DNA from: Bacteroidia bacterium
GTDB lineage: Bacteria; Bacteroidota; Bacteroidia; UKL13-3
Length of the DNA stretch: 64,000 nt
Direction of reading: 5' to 3'
Assembly: GCA_025454975.1 (NCBI GenBank)
Contig: JALONK010000007.1
Location: 40,859-104,858 of the forward strand
Shown: piece after piece, positions 1 to 8,975 of the stretch
Position numbering within the stretch: the first letter of the stretch is position 1
How the letters are laid out: the number at the start of each line of letters is the position of its first letter
Notes under the pieces: model-generated
What the model saw: only the letters and a program-made list of their open reading frames with translations
Told to the model about the DNA's origin: nothing
The model's database searches: none
Program-made: the position numbers and the translations under genes

Positions 1-373
1 TGAATACGAATGCTAATCGCAATACAGTTTCGTTAGCAGGAACTCCATAAAATGTTCTGATGTTTCCAATATTCAGTACATATTGATTACTGCTACCAAT
101 TCTGGTTAATAATGCTTTGGGTAAATTCGTTGTCCAAGTTGCAATTACATAACGCCAATCTGATGAAGATGTACTGGCAGATGTAATTACACCCGTATGT
201 GCGTAGATGGTTGATTGACCTAATAATCCGGCATTTCCCTGCGACGCATCAAATGTAATGACTACATTATTATCATCTGCTGTTGCAAATGAAGGGGCTA
301 TCGAAATTAATTGCGCATGACTAACAGATGCGATAAACGAAAATAAAATCCCAAACAATAAATGTTTTTTCAT
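1..373 (-). CDS. Secreted protein, N-terminal part only (gene runs off the left edge)
   Basis: Reading the minus strand from an ATG at 373 gives an open frame of 124 codons that reaches the window edge. It begins MKKHLLFGILFSFIASVSHA, a clear Sec signal peptide with likely cleavage at SHA-Q. The mature part contains DDNNVVITFDASQGNAGLLG, then TIYAHTGVITS, SDWRYVIATW and IRTFYGVPANETV. From memory this resembles the N-terminal beta-sandwich domain found in front of secreted Bacteroidota amylase-like proteins, but that assignment is only an inference. The protein would be exported across the inner membrane and perhaps secreted by T9SS like its neighbour; its C-terminus is not in the window. Confidence 0.7.
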   Translation of the reverse strand, partial: MKKHLLFGILFSFIASVSHAQLISIAPSFATADDNNVVITFDASQGNAGLLGQSTIYAHTGVITSASTSSSDWRYVIATWTTNLPKALLTRIGSSNQYVLNIGNIRTFYGVPANETVLRLAFVF

Positions 374-1041
374 ATCCTGTTGTGTGTGTTATAAAATCCT
401 AGTAAGTGTAAAAATAACACTTAATATTAAACTCACAAATCATTTTTGTTTTCTTAATGTGGCATTTGATGACAAAAGTTAAATTAACTTTATATGATTT
501 CCCTCTAATACTCAGTATTTAATGGATGTTTGGTTGTTTAATCACCGTTAAACAAACGAATTATTCAATGTTTACTACACTTTCGAATGCTTAAAAAATG
601 TACTTGGTACACTTAATAAGCCTTTTGCATTACCTTTTCTCTTCAAATTGTTAAAAGATTATTGAAAAAATCCATAATGTTTATAGGATTGGGCAAGTTA
701 ATTTTAATCGATAAAATGGTTTTTATCATTTAGGATTAGGTTTAACCTCAAAAAAATCTGAATGTGATAACAATGATGTTAAAATATAAATTGGTGTGTA
801 CTTTGTTTTGTGTGCAAGTTTTATACTTAGTTTCTGGATATAAATTTATTTCCATAAAATAAAGATGAAAGCAAACAGGTTTATCTATTACACTAAACTT
901 TTATTCCATTAGATTACATACTATTTATTATAAATCTATATCTTGTTGAAATTACTTGTATTATAAGTTGTTTAAAATTTTTATATCACTACCCTGGTTT
1001 TATTTTATTGGGATGTTAGATTATTCTGTATGTTATAGATC
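374..1041. other. AT-rich intergenic region without a recognised gene
   Basis: No convincing coding frame was found. The region lies upstream of the partial secreted-protein gene and downstream of the terminator of the next gene, so it should hold the promoter of the former. I found no clean match to the Bacteroidota promoter (TTG, then TAnnTTTG). It contains a short hairpin (TGTAC-TTG-GTACA at 599-611) and one copy of a 25-bp repeat at 658-682. Confidence 0.5.
658..682. repeat. 25-bp intergenic repeat, copy A
   Basis: ATTATTGAAAAAA followed by TCCATAATGTTT matches 3689-3713 at 24 of 25 positions in the same orientation. Both copies lie upstream of minus-strand genes for secreted proteins, and both have a short GGTAC-containing hairpin about 55-60 bp to their left. 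This could be a shared regulatory or leader element or a small repeat family; the function is unknown. Confidence 0.45.
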
Positions 1042-1077
1042 AAAAAAAAGACCACATCCTGAAAGGTGCGGTCTTTT
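1042..1077 (-). terminator. Rho-independent terminator after the S74/T9SS protein gene
   Basis: The arms AAAAGACC and GGTCTTTT enclose a partly paired inner stem and a short loop. On the minus strand the hairpin is followed by a run of eight T. It lies about 45 bp beyond the stop codon of the gene ending at 1122, so it should end that transcript. Confidence 0.85.
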
Positions 1078-1121
1078 CAATTTAATTAAGTATCTAAACT
1101 TATTAACTTAATTTTAGTTAA

Positions 1122-2948
1122 CTATTTAACTAAAATCAGCTTTTCAGAATCAACTAGTTGTCCATCAACATACAATTCACATAAATATAAGCCTGATGGT
1201 AAGCCGCTACCCGAAAGAGTTACATTACCATTTCCTTTTTTGGTAATATCAACTGAAACATTTTCAGAACTTTTTTCAGAACGTAAAACAATTTTAGCAG
1301 TAGTTGCATTAGTATTTATTACATAATTTATAACTACAATATCATTGAATGGATTAGGTGTTACTTGTTCAATTTTTCCTCTTGATTCAACTATAGGTGC
1401 ATTAATGTTGCTGTTAACATTCGATTTCTGTTCTAGGTTAGAGAGTCTTAGGTTTAAGTCATTAATCATATTAATCAACTTGTTATTTTCTTCTTTTAGC
1501 TCTTCAATTTCTTTCTCATTTTCAGTGTTTATAGCACTAAGTTCTTTAAGTCCTTGAGTTAATACACCGAACAATTGGTTATAGTTAACAACTTTTGTTC
1601 CGTCTACGTTTGTACGAACCATTTCTGGAATTACTTTTTCTAAATCTTGGGCTAAGAAGCCAAATTGTTTCTCTTTAGAAAAATTTCTTCTCACTTTGGT
1701 ACCATTTTCACTTATAAAGTAAATATCATCTTTATAAAAGTAAGTTACAGGATTTAATTGATTAATTAGTTCCATAGCATTATCAAATGCTTTTATTTCT
1801 CTTTTGAATGTTGCGTCAGAAGGAAACCAATTTCCACCTATTGATATTGCATCTCCGTTCAATTCAAGTTTGTATACTCCCCCAAAAAATCTACCATAAT
1901 TACCAATAACCGTAGTTGTGTTTTGATTGAAATCTCCCAAGACAACTGTATTATCGGTTTCGACTTTCGCTTCTGAACCAAGTGCAGTGCCATTTGTAAT
2001 GGTACCGATTGTCATTGTCCGATTACCTAGTAAAACATTGTTGTTACCTGTATTTTCCGTTTGTAATCCTAAACATACATTATTGTCACCTGCATTTATC
2101 TTACTTAAGAAACCAAGTGTTATGTTATAGTCACCTGTTGATTCTGACAAAAATCCTAGTTGGATATTACCTGTTCCTTTAACTTCCGAGTTATTGCCAA
2201 ATAGTACATTTTGACTACCAGTTCCTTCGGCTTTATAGCCCATTACTGTATTTTCATTACCAGCTAAATTGGTTAATATCCCAACAAAAGTATTTTTAGT
2301 TCGGTCATACATTACAGGAAGATTTGCTGAGCTATTCCCAATATATATATTTAAATTACCATCTTTATTCGCGTTGCCTGCGAATGCTCCAATAAATACA
2401 TTACTCTGACCTGTTTCATTTCCAAATCCTAATCCACCTCCAGCACTCCAACCTATTGCAGTATTATATGATCCACCAACATTATTATGCAGGGCGTTTG
2501 ATCCCACAGCAGTATTCCCGTTCATTTTAATGTATCTTCCAGCACCAGCTCCAACAACAGTATTATCTTTTCCACTTCTATTTTCAAAAAGCGCTGTATG
2601 TCCTACAACAGTATTCCATGTACCCGTATCATTATTTGCTCCACTGCTTCTTCCAAGAAAAGTGTTGAAATTTCCTCTGTTAAATGGACCTGCATAAGTA
2701 CCTAAATATACAGTTCCTAATGAATCTGTTCTGAGGATGTTATCACCGTTTATTTTGTAACTTTTCCATGAGCTGATGTTAATGTCTCCATTAACGTCTA
2801 ATTTAAAAGCAGGAGTAACTCCAATTCCGACTTTGTTGCTTGGGGTGTCTAATTCTACATTAGATCCGGTAGTTGTCCATTGAGCATTGGCACTTTGTGC
2901 AAAGGCAAATAAAATGGTTAGTACTGCAATTTTGGTTAACTTTTTCAT
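1122..2948 (-). CDS. Secreted head-repeat protein with S74 intramolecular chaperone and T9SS sorting domain
   Basis: This 608-residue protein starts at an ATG with a signal peptide (about residues 1-22, ending SANA-Q). Residues about 80-345 carry degenerate repeats of the type NTVVG, NTAIG and NVFIG, like the head repeats of trimeric adhesins. An S74 domain (chaperone of endosialidase) follows from about 378, beginning SDATFKREI and containing KQFGFLAQDLEKVIP. A heptad-rich coiled coil spans about 464-508. From about 521 there is a T9SS type A sorting domain (TPNPFND ... LPSGLYLCELYVDG). S74 domains of phage tail proteins help trimer folding and are then cleaved; here the sorting signal lies after the S74 domain. 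It is probably a trimeric surface or secreted fibre. It is a separate transcript from the glycan locus. Confidence 0.9.
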   Translation of the reverse strand: MKKLTKIAVLTILFAFAQSANAQWTTTGSNVELDTPSNKVGIGVTPAFKLDVNGDINISSWKSYKINGDNILRTDSLGTVYLGTYAGPFNRGNFNTFLGRSSGANNDTGTWNTVVGHTALFENRSGKDNTVVGAGAGRYIKMNGNTAVGSNALHNNVGGSYNTAIGWSAGGGLGFGNETGQSNVFIGAFAGNANKDGNLNIYIGNSSANLPVMYDRTKNTFVGILTNLAGNENTVMGYKAEGTGSQNVLFGNNSEVKGTGNIQLGFLSESTGDYNITLGFLSKINAGDNNVCLGLQTENTGNNNVLLGNRTMTIGTITNGTALGSEAKVETDNTVVLGDFNQNTTTVIGNYGRFFGGVYKLELNGDAISIGGNWFPSDATFKREIKAFDNAMELINQLNPVTYFYKDDIYFISENGTKVRRNFSKEKQFGFLAQDLEKVIPEMVRTNVDGTKVVNYNQLFGVLTQGLKELSAINTENEKEIEELKEENNKLINMINDLNLRLSNLEQKSNVNSNINAPIVESRGKIEQVTPNPFNDIVVINYVINTNATTAKIVLRSEKSSENVSVDITKKGNGNVTLSGSGLPSGLYLCELYVDGQLVDSEKLILVK

Positions 2949-3746
2949 AATTGGTTATGTTTATTTGTGTATATCGAAGTTAATAATAATTCTATGAAAA
3001 CCAAGTAATTAAATTGTTATTATATTTGTATTTGATAAGTTGTTATTAGGGTTACTAAATATTTACGTTCGTATAATTACTATTCGAGAGGCTTTACGAC
3101 TAACCTCTTATAATTGATCTGAAAACTTTAGCTAAAGGTTTATAAAGTATTTTCTGTTTGTTATAATTTTACATCAATTGAAATTAAATATAACATGATT
3201 TGATAAAACAGTTTTAAATACTTGATTAATATTTTGATAATTTCAAGTAATAAAATTATTCGGGTCTATTACAGATAATACTAATTATATATTATCACTG
3301 TAAAACTCCCACTTATATATGCGTGACGTCCGTGTTATTATGCTTTTTAGTATACTAAACTTATCCATTTAGTTCATCTTATTGATTATACTGTAATTTG
3401 CGATTCATTGCTGGCTGAATTTAATCTAATTTAACACTGTAAATTAGGATATTCATATAGCATTCTCTAGTAAATATATTAACTCAATCAACTGCTATCA
3501 TACTTATGAATTATGTTTTACCGTCTTCTATTCTTTTAAAAAAATCTGAGATACTTTTGTATAAGAACTTAATTATATAAGTTTTTAATGGTTGTACCTA
3601 GTTTGGATATTTAATACAACATTTATTTTTTACACTCGTACCGTTGGTACGCATGAACGGATATATTTTAAGTTATAATTGATTATATATTATTGAAAAA
3701 AACCATAATGTTTGCATGTTAAAATTAGCATAAATTGCGGCTCTCA
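2949..3746. other. AT-rich intergenic region without a recognised gene
   Basis: About 800 bp separate the terminator of the glycan locus from the start of the secreted fibre gene. I see no credible open frame on either strand. It contains a perfect 6-bp hairpin at 3637-3651 (CGTACC-GTT-GGTACG) and the second copy of the 25-bp repeat at 3689-3713. It probably contains the promoter of the gene starting at 2948, which I could not place. Confidence 0.5.
3689..3713. repeat. 25-bp intergenic repeat, copy B
   Basis: ATTATTGAAAAAA followed by ACCATAATGTTT differs from the copy at 658-682 at one position. It lies between the terminator of the glycan locus and the secreted fibre gene. Confidence 0.45.
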
Positions 3747-3780
3747 TAAAAAAAAGTGAAGCCTTTAGACTTCACTTTTT
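3747..3780 (-). terminator. Rho-independent terminator closing the 52-kb glycan locus
   Basis: A perfect 11-bp stem (AAAAAGTGAAG and CTTCACTTTTT) with an 8-base loop is followed on the minus strand by a T-rich tract. It lies about 30 bp past the stop codon of the last gene of the long minus-strand block. I noticed no other terminator of this strength inside the block. Confidence 0.9.
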
Positions 3781-3811
3781 AAGTTGACATAAAATAATGA
3801 ATTAATAACTA

Positions 3812-4543
3812 CTATTCAAGCTTTTTAAGAAAGTTAATACATGTCTGATAATATTCCCATAACTCAGGCATGATAACAAAATTTTCCGGATGAAAAAGCA
3901 CAGCTATGCTCATTTGTTTCTCTACTGCTTGTTCTACCGTTTGATAAAATTGCATAAATACTTCTTCTGCCGGTTTATAAAAAAATGAATTATCGGATAG
4001 GATAGTAGGAACAGTATTTATTCCATGAGTGATGGAAGGTTGTTCAGGTAAACTTACTTTTCTTGCCTTACCCAAACTAAAATCTGTTAAAATGCGCTGC
4101 TGTTTTAAGGCCGGATATAAATGATCGGGATTAAATTTTAAATAATGACTTCTGTGAAAGTGAATGGCATTACCTGTTAATTGTTGTAATGCGTTAACCT
4201 GTTTTACTATGGGTTCATGCATTACACTGTGTAAACCAATGGTTGCTCCATTTTCGCTAAGTTGCTTCAACATTCGCCTATAGCTTCTACAACGAATTGA
4301 ATACCTTAGTCCATATCGTTTATAGGTATGACCGCTTTGTGCCCCCACTAGCCAGATTGAATTTATATCATGCAATAAATTAAACCTGTGTAATGCTTCA
4401 ATTTGGTTTGTAAATAAATGCGTGTTAAATATATTGGTAAAGTTAATCCATTTTTTACCATGTGTTACCGATTTAATACAAGAATACGGATGCATCGGTG
4501 ATATCCAATCTATATCATGTGTGATGTAAAACTGTTTCTTCAT
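3812..4543 (-). CDS. Polysaccharide deacetylase-like protein (NodB-related fold)
   Basis: This 243-residue protein has no signal peptide and is probably cytoplasmic. The N-terminus reads YITHDIDW, with the paired aspartates D10 and D12 expected of the carbohydrate esterase 4 fold. LHSVMHEP gives H105 and H109 as likely metal ligands, and FHRSHYLKF and VLFHPENF are further histidine motifs. Known members remove N- or O-acetyl groups from sugars. As the last gene of the operon, 10 bp after a GNAT gene, it probably trims an acyl group from the glycan or a precursor. It is a divergent family member, so the substrate is unknown. Confidence 0.75.
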   Translation of the reverse strand: MKKQFYITHDIDWISPMHPYSCIKSVTHGKKWINFTNIFNTHLFTNQIEALHRFNLLHDINSIWLVGAQSGHTYKRYGLRYSIRCRSYRRMLKQLSENGATIGLHSVMHEPIVKQVNALQQLTGNAIHFHRSHYLKFNPDHLYPALKQQRILTDFSLGKARKVSLPEQPSITHGINTVPTILSDNSFFYKPAEEVFMQFYQTVEQAVEKQMSIAVLFHPENFVIMPELWEYYQTCINFLKKLE

Positions 4544-4553
4544 AGGATAGAGG

Positions 4554-5216
4554 CTAATCTATTGTTTTTGTCATGATATAGGAGACTTTTCCTTCTTCAA
4601 CTGTAATTTTCCATCCATTTCTTTCATAAGATTGAATGGCTCTTGCATTTTCTTGGCGTACAGATAGGGAAAAAAATCTTGCACCCATTGCGTATGTGCG
4701 GTTCTCAAATTCCTTTATAAGTAGGGAGCCGATTCCTTTTTTATGTAATGATGGCATAACCCCAATAACCACTAATCCTGCTTGTAGTTTTTTTTCGGGA
4801 TTTAGTTGATGCGGAGGTGCAATAATTCCGGTTTTGGTTGATTTTTTAAGCTTGAGTTTTCGTAATATATTGGTCCATATAAACTTGTATTTCGACAGTA
4901 ACTCAGGATGAAATAACAGCCATGGCCTAAGCATTAGCGCAATTACAGCACTGTTAAAACCAAATTGAGTCATCCCTGATGTTGCGCCATAAGCATCAGA
5001 ACCATCCATAACGTATCCACCACAGTAACCTATACATTTTCCATCTTCATTGATCCAAAAAATCACCTTGTTTTTACCACTTAAGTACCACCTCATCATA
5101 TTACTTACAAAGTTAATTCCTAACTTACTTGTGAATGAATTAGGGAAGGCTGCAATATGACAGGCAGCAATGGCTTTTAAATCATCATTAGTTGCATCTT
5201 TAATTGTTGTATCCAT
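4554..5216 (-). CDS. GNAT-family N-acetyltransferase
   Basis: The 220-residue protein has a C-terminal GNAT fold. The acetyl-CoA loop VMPSLHKKGIGSLLIKEF lies at about residues 153-170, followed by SVRQENARAIQSYERNGWK, the usual end of the domain. The first about 140 residues contain an extra hydrophobic segment (VIALMLRPWLLFHPELL), which is longer than in minimal GNATs. It could acetylate an amino sugar or a lipid-linked precursor. It sits between a GT2 gene and a deacetylase gene at the end of the operon. Confidence 0.8.
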   Translation of the reverse strand: MDTTIKDATNDDLKAIAACHIAAFPNSFTSKLGINFVSNMMRWYLSGKNKVIFWINEDGKCIGYCGGYVMDGSDAYGATSGMTQFGFNSAVIALMLRPWLLFHPELLSKYKFIWTNILRKLKLKKSTKTGIIAPPHQLNPEKKLQAGLVVIGVMPSLHKKGIGSLLIKEFENRTYAMGARFFSLSVRQENARAIQSYERNGWKITVEEGKVSYIMTKTID

Positions 5217-5232
5217 ATATATGTTATTATGT

Positions 5233-6219
5233 TTACCGGGATATAGTTCTCATATACTCCGGAATGGTTTTATTTAATATAATAATATTAAATAAGCCAA
5301 TTAAATATCCCCATCCGTAAGAAAAATGAAGTATCAGAAAACTGTAGAACAAGTAAAATATATTCCCTCGTTTAAATAAACTGTAATAGATTGATATACT
5401 CAATATGCTGAGCAAATAGATAGTGGATATCCCGCAAAACAATAGTGGGTTAATCATGGAACTGAAAAATAATAGTAGTATAAAAAAAGGCGGAATCAAT
5501 TGTCGAAACGATGTTATGCGCTGATGTTTGTAGTTTACAAATACCTTCCAAAATCCATATTGAAGATATTGTTTAAAAAAGGTGTTAAATGAAGAACGTA
5601 CGATATAGGTAGAGGTAGCCTGATCTGTAATCCAAATCTTATAGTTAGCCTTATGAATTCTGAAGCTAAAATCATCGTCTTGATTTCTGATGCAAGATTC
5701 GTCAAATGTACCAACTTCATCAAACAGTTGGCGGGGAAAAACCGGAACGCTTACGGTATCAACAAAACCGGATGTTCTTAATGTACGGAAATTCGTAAGA
5801 CCAACGCCAAATAACGAACTCATTGCGATTGCAATATTATTGGAAATGCTGTTGATCCCGGTTTGTTTAATTAAACCACCAACACATTTAATAGCCGATG
5901 ATTTATTTAATATTAGTATGCAGTTTTCTAGGTATGTGTTGTTTAGTATACTTCTCGCACCACAAATAGCAATATATTCTCCCTTAGCTGCCTTTATTCC
6001 AATATTCATTCCCACAGGTGCAATCATTTTTTCATTCCTTAATAAGGATACTTTGTTTTTATAAATGTTTGCTACAAGTTCATAAGTTCCGTCGGAACTC
6101 ATTCCATCCACTACAATCACTTCTAATTTTTCACCCGAAGTTTGTTGTTGCAGAGCGGCGTCAATTGTTTGTTGTATATATGCCACTTCATTTTTACAAA
6201 TGATGATGATTGAAATCAA
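5233..6219 (-). CDS. Family 2 glycosyltransferase with C-terminal membrane segments
   Basis: The 328-residue protein opens directly with the GT2 core (SIIIICKNE), has VVDGMSSDGTYE as the nucleotide-binding region and a later NQDDDFSFR acceptor-side motif. Two to three hydrophobic segments at about 240-320 should anchor it in the inner membrane, as in ExoA- and EpsE-like transferases. The start is a TTG at 6219: no in-frame ATG lies between it and the upstream stop, and the GT2 fold begins at once. It adds one sugar to the lipid-linked glycan; donor and acceptor are unknown. Confidence 0.85.
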   Translation of the reverse strand: MISIIIICKNEVAYIQQTIDAALQQQTSGEKLEVIVVDGMSSDGTYELVANIYKNKVSLLRNEKMIAPVGMNIGIKAAKGEYIAICGARSILNNTYLENCILILNKSSAIKCVGGLIKQTGINSISNNIAIAMSSLFGVGLTNFRTLRTSGFVDTVSVPVFPRQLFDEVGTFDESCIRNQDDDFSFRIHKANYKIWITDQATSTYIVRSSFNTFFKQYLQYGFWKVFVNYKHQRITSFRQLIPPFFILLLFFSSMINPLLFCGISTIYLLSILSISIYYSLFKRGNIFYLFYSFLILHFSYGWGYLIGLFNIIILNKTIPEYMRTISR

Positions 6220-6235
6220 AAGTAGTAGATCTAAT

Positions 6236-7453
6236 TTATTTGTTTAATGATGCTAAGTAATTGATAAAGCTTGTTGCGATTATTTCTCTATCATAATGTT
6301 GTTCAACAAATGCCCTTCCATTTTCACCCATTACTTTACATTTGTCACGGTTGTTATACAATTCCAAAATACAAGATGCAAGTGCATCTGCATTTTCAGG
6401 TTCAAAAAATAAACCTGCTTTACCTCTATCTATAAATATTTTTCTAGCTTCTCCATCCACTCCTAATAATATCGGCTTTTTAAATGCTAAAGCTTCAAAT
6501 GTTTTCGACGGAATGATTCCATCTAAGTCAATTTTCTTAACAGGAATAATAGCTGCGTCTGCTGTATTAATTACCTTAGTCATTTTTTGGCGTGGTAAAT
6601 GTCCGAGATACATTACATTATTTACTTGTAATGTTTCAATGGCTGATAATACTTTTTCCTTTTCAGGTCCGTCTCCTGCCAAAATAAATGTAATTGGTAG
6701 GTTTGGTAATTTACTTGCTGCATGCACTATAATATCAACCCCTATACCTAAGCCAAATAAACCTGTATACATAAACACAAATTGCGAAGAATCAATGTTA
6801 AGTTCAGCTCTTAAATCATCGGTATCGTTAAAGTTAAAAGCGGAAAAATCAATTCCATTTCTTAAACAGTAAACATTTTTTTTAGGATACTTGGATTCAA
6901 TTGTTTGCACAATTCCTTCCGTTTGTCCAACTATTATAAATGAGTTACGATAAATCCAATGCTCTAATATTTCAAGGATTCGTATGATGGTTTTGTTTTT
7001 TAAGGCGCCAATTTTCACTATAGTTTCCGGCCAAATATCTGAAATATTAAAAGCCAGCTTATAACCTTTTATTTTTGATATAAATACTGCCGTTATTCCC
7101 AAGAACAATGGTGGTGATTCACAAATCAAATAGTCGGCTTTAGGGCCTTTAAGCAGCAATAAAAAGAAAGAAGTAAATACGAAGGAGATATAGTTTAGGA
7201 ATCGGTAAATAAATGCCTGTTTCTTTGAAGTAAATATGGCACTTCTAATTACCGTTACTCCATCCAGTTCTTCCTTTAAATACCATTTACCTTTATACCC
7301 ATCAAATATTTCCGACTTCAGGTAGTTCGGCATGGCTGTAGCAACAGTAACTTCATGGCCACTGCGTATAAAATATTTTGCTAAACTATGTAACCTATTT
7401 TGAGGTGCACCGGTTTCAGGCGGATAATATTGCGTAAGTATAATTATTTTCAT
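6236..7453 (-). CDS. Family 4 glycosyltransferase, WbuB-like
   Basis: The 405-residue protein has the GT-B layout. The N-terminal domain begins IIILTQYYPPETGAPQNRLH, as in WbuB/FnlC-linked transferases, and contains a hydrophobic patch that may touch the membrane. The C-terminal domain has the GT4 donor site (GIIPSKTFEALAFKKPIL) and ends with REIIATSFINYL. WbuB relatives transfer N-acetyl-L-fucosamine; that specificity is only a family hint here. The start ATG overlaps the end of the LpxD-like gene by 4 bp, which points to translational coupling. Confidence 0.88.
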   Translation of the reverse strand: MKIIILTQYYPPETGAPQNRLHSLAKYFIRSGHEVTVATAMPNYLKSEIFDGYKGKWYLKEELDGVTVIRSAIFTSKKQAFIYRFLNYISFVFTSFFLLLLKGPKADYLICESPPLFLGITAVFISKIKGYKLAFNISDIWPETIVKIGALKNKTIIRILEILEHWIYRNSFIIVGQTEGIVQTIESKYPKKNVYCLRNGIDFSAFNFNDTDDLRAELNIDSSQFVFMYTGLFGLGIGVDIIVHAASKLPNLPITFILAGDGPEKEKVLSAIETLQVNNVMYLGHLPRQKMTKVINTADAAIIPVKKIDLDGIIPSKTFEALAFKKPILLGVDGEARKIFIDRGKAGLFFEPENADALASCILELYNNRDKCKVMGENGRAFVEQHYDREIIATSFINYLASLNK

Positions 7454-8337
7454 TTTTTCTGTAAAGGTTTGCCTGGGTTGCCAATTATCACTTCACCTTT
7501 CTGTACCGGTTTTATAACCACTGCACCCATTCCGATTAATGCATCATCGTCAATTGTCGTTTTATTAATAATGGTTGCACTTGGCGCTACCCACACTCGT
7601 TTACCAATTTTAGTGCTGCCACCTATTAATGAATTGGCAATAATTAATGAGTTTTCATCAATAATTACGCCATGTGCGATATGCACAAGGTTATCAATTT
7701 TTACATGTTTTTTGATGAGTGTTGAACCTAATACTGCACGGTCAATACAAGTATTGTTACCAATTTCTACATATTCTTCAATAATTACATTTCCGATATG
7801 TTTAATCAATTGAAGATCGCCGTCGCTATCTTTCTCATATCCAAATCCATTACCGCCAATGGTGCAGTTAGAACCAATGTAACAATTTGATGCAATTATG
7901 GTTCCTTTTTTAATAACGGTATTGTGTTCAATTACTGTATTATCACCAATGGTGCAATTGGCTTCAATTATTACATGATGTCCGATTCCTACATTATTTC
8001 CTAGCTTAACATCAGATGCTATTATTGCTGTTTTTTCAATGGTATAGTTCAGTTGTTTAGGGAATAAAATATTAAGTGAAGCAGCAAATGTTAACCTTGG
8101 ATTTTCACTTATAATATATTGACAATTCTTTTGTAATAATTGTTCATTTCCCTCAGGTATAATTACAATTCCTGTTTTAACTTTGGGTATTAAATCTATA
8201 TTTTTAACACTAATCCACATTAATGCATTAGGATTGGTATTATCAGAACTGCTTTGTATTACATCACTAATATTTACTTGAATATTACCTATAAATGTTT
8301 TATATGGGATATGCGACAATAATTCTTCAATGCTCAT
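7450..8337 (-). CDS. LpxD-like left-handed beta-helix acyltransferase
   Basis: The 295-residue protein has an LpxD-type N-terminal domain (PNALMWISVKNIDLIP) and, from about residue 100, many hexapeptide repeats (NNVGIGHHVIIEANCTIGDN). NLVHIAHGVIIDENS holds the histidine that is catalytic in LpxD (NLVQIAHN). It is shorter than lipid A LpxD (about 340 residues) and sits between GT4 and PIG-L genes, not with lpx genes. It is therefore more likely to N-acylate an amino sugar of the surface glycan. Its location three bases after a PIG-L deacetylase gene suggests an acyl-exchange pair. The acyl donor is unknown. Confidence 0.82.
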   Translation of the reverse strand: MSIEELLSHIPYKTFIGNIQVNISDVIQSSSDNTNPNALMWISVKNIDLIPKVKTGIVIIPEGNEQLLQKNCQYIISENPRLTFAASLNILFPKQLNYTIEKTAIIASDVKLGNNVGIGHHVIIEANCTIGDNTVIEHNTVIKKGTIIASNCYIGSNCTIGGNGFGYEKDSDGDLQLIKHIGNVIIEEYVEIGNNTCIDRAVLGSTLIKKHVKIDNLVHIAHGVIIDENSLIIANSLIGGSTKIGKRVWVAPSATIINKTTIDDDALIGMGAVVIKPVQKGEVIIGNPGKPLQKK

Positions 8338-8339
8338 AG

Positions 8340-8975
8340 TTATAAAATTAACCTGATTACCTCAAAACACTCAGCGTATTTAGTACCTATTTGCACGCCT
8401 CTTACCCTTGCTAATGAGCGTATAAATTCATCCGACATATAATCACGTTTTCCTTGTGATTTATATTCGGCAAGCGCATTTATTTTACTGTTAACATGGG
8501 CTTCTGATAGAATCGAAAAGAATTGGGTTTTAAACGATAAGTTGTTCCAGATAAGCTCATACGCAAAGATGGAGGTGTTTTTAAACGCTCTTATTCCTTC
8601 GTTTGCAATAGTTGAGTGATCTTGATGAATATCTTCTACACTTGGAAGAAGCACCAAATCAAATTTGTATTTATTTTTAAGTTGTACTAACTCTTCAAGG
8701 ATTTCCTGACGTGAATAATTAAGTTTTCTTACCCTGAAATTAAAAATGAACAAATTCTCTTTTTTTATGCCCAATTTTTCTGTTGCGGCTTTTACTTCAG
8801 TTTTTAATATATCTTTTGGGAACCCTTCAGGTACCGACTCTTCCGCAGTAGAAAATGCAGCATAATAAACCTCTGCACCACTTTCTATTAATTTTGCAAT
8901 TGTTCCTCCGGCACCCAACTCTCCATCATCGGTATGAGGGGCTAGTACTAATACTTTTTTAAATAAATTAAGCAT
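8340..8975 (-). CDS. PIG-L family N-deacetylase
   Basis: The 211-residue protein carries the zinc-binding motif APHTDDGELGAGG at 12-24 (PHxDD type) and HQDH at 117-120, both expected for LmbE/PIG-L deacetylases. Family members remove N-acetyl groups from GlcNAc-type substrates, often on nucleotide sugars or lipid-linked sugars. The start overlaps the WbpI-like epimerase by 8 bp. Together with the LpxD-like gene it could replace an acetyl group by another acyl group; this is an inference from adjacency. Confidence 0.85.
   Translation of the reverse strand: MLNLFKKVLVLAPHTDDGELGAGGTIAKLIESGAEVYYAAFSTAEESVPEGFPKDILKTEVKAATEKLGIKKENLFIFNFRVRKLNYSRQEILEELVQLKNKYKFDLVLLPSVEDIHQDHSTIANEGIRAFKNTSIFAYELIWNNLSFKTQFFSILSEAHVNSKINALAEYKSQGKRDYMSDEFIRSLARVRGVQIGTKYAECFEVIRLIL

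Noticed and set aside
6342..6872. 176-codon plus-strand frame opposite the WbuB-like gene
   Set aside because: Antisense shadow of a well-supported glycosyltransferase; the translation has no recognisable domain.
7450..8337. LpxD of lipid A synthesis
   Set aside because: The protein is shorter than LpxD and lies between glycan genes, with no lpxA, lpxB or fabZ beside it.
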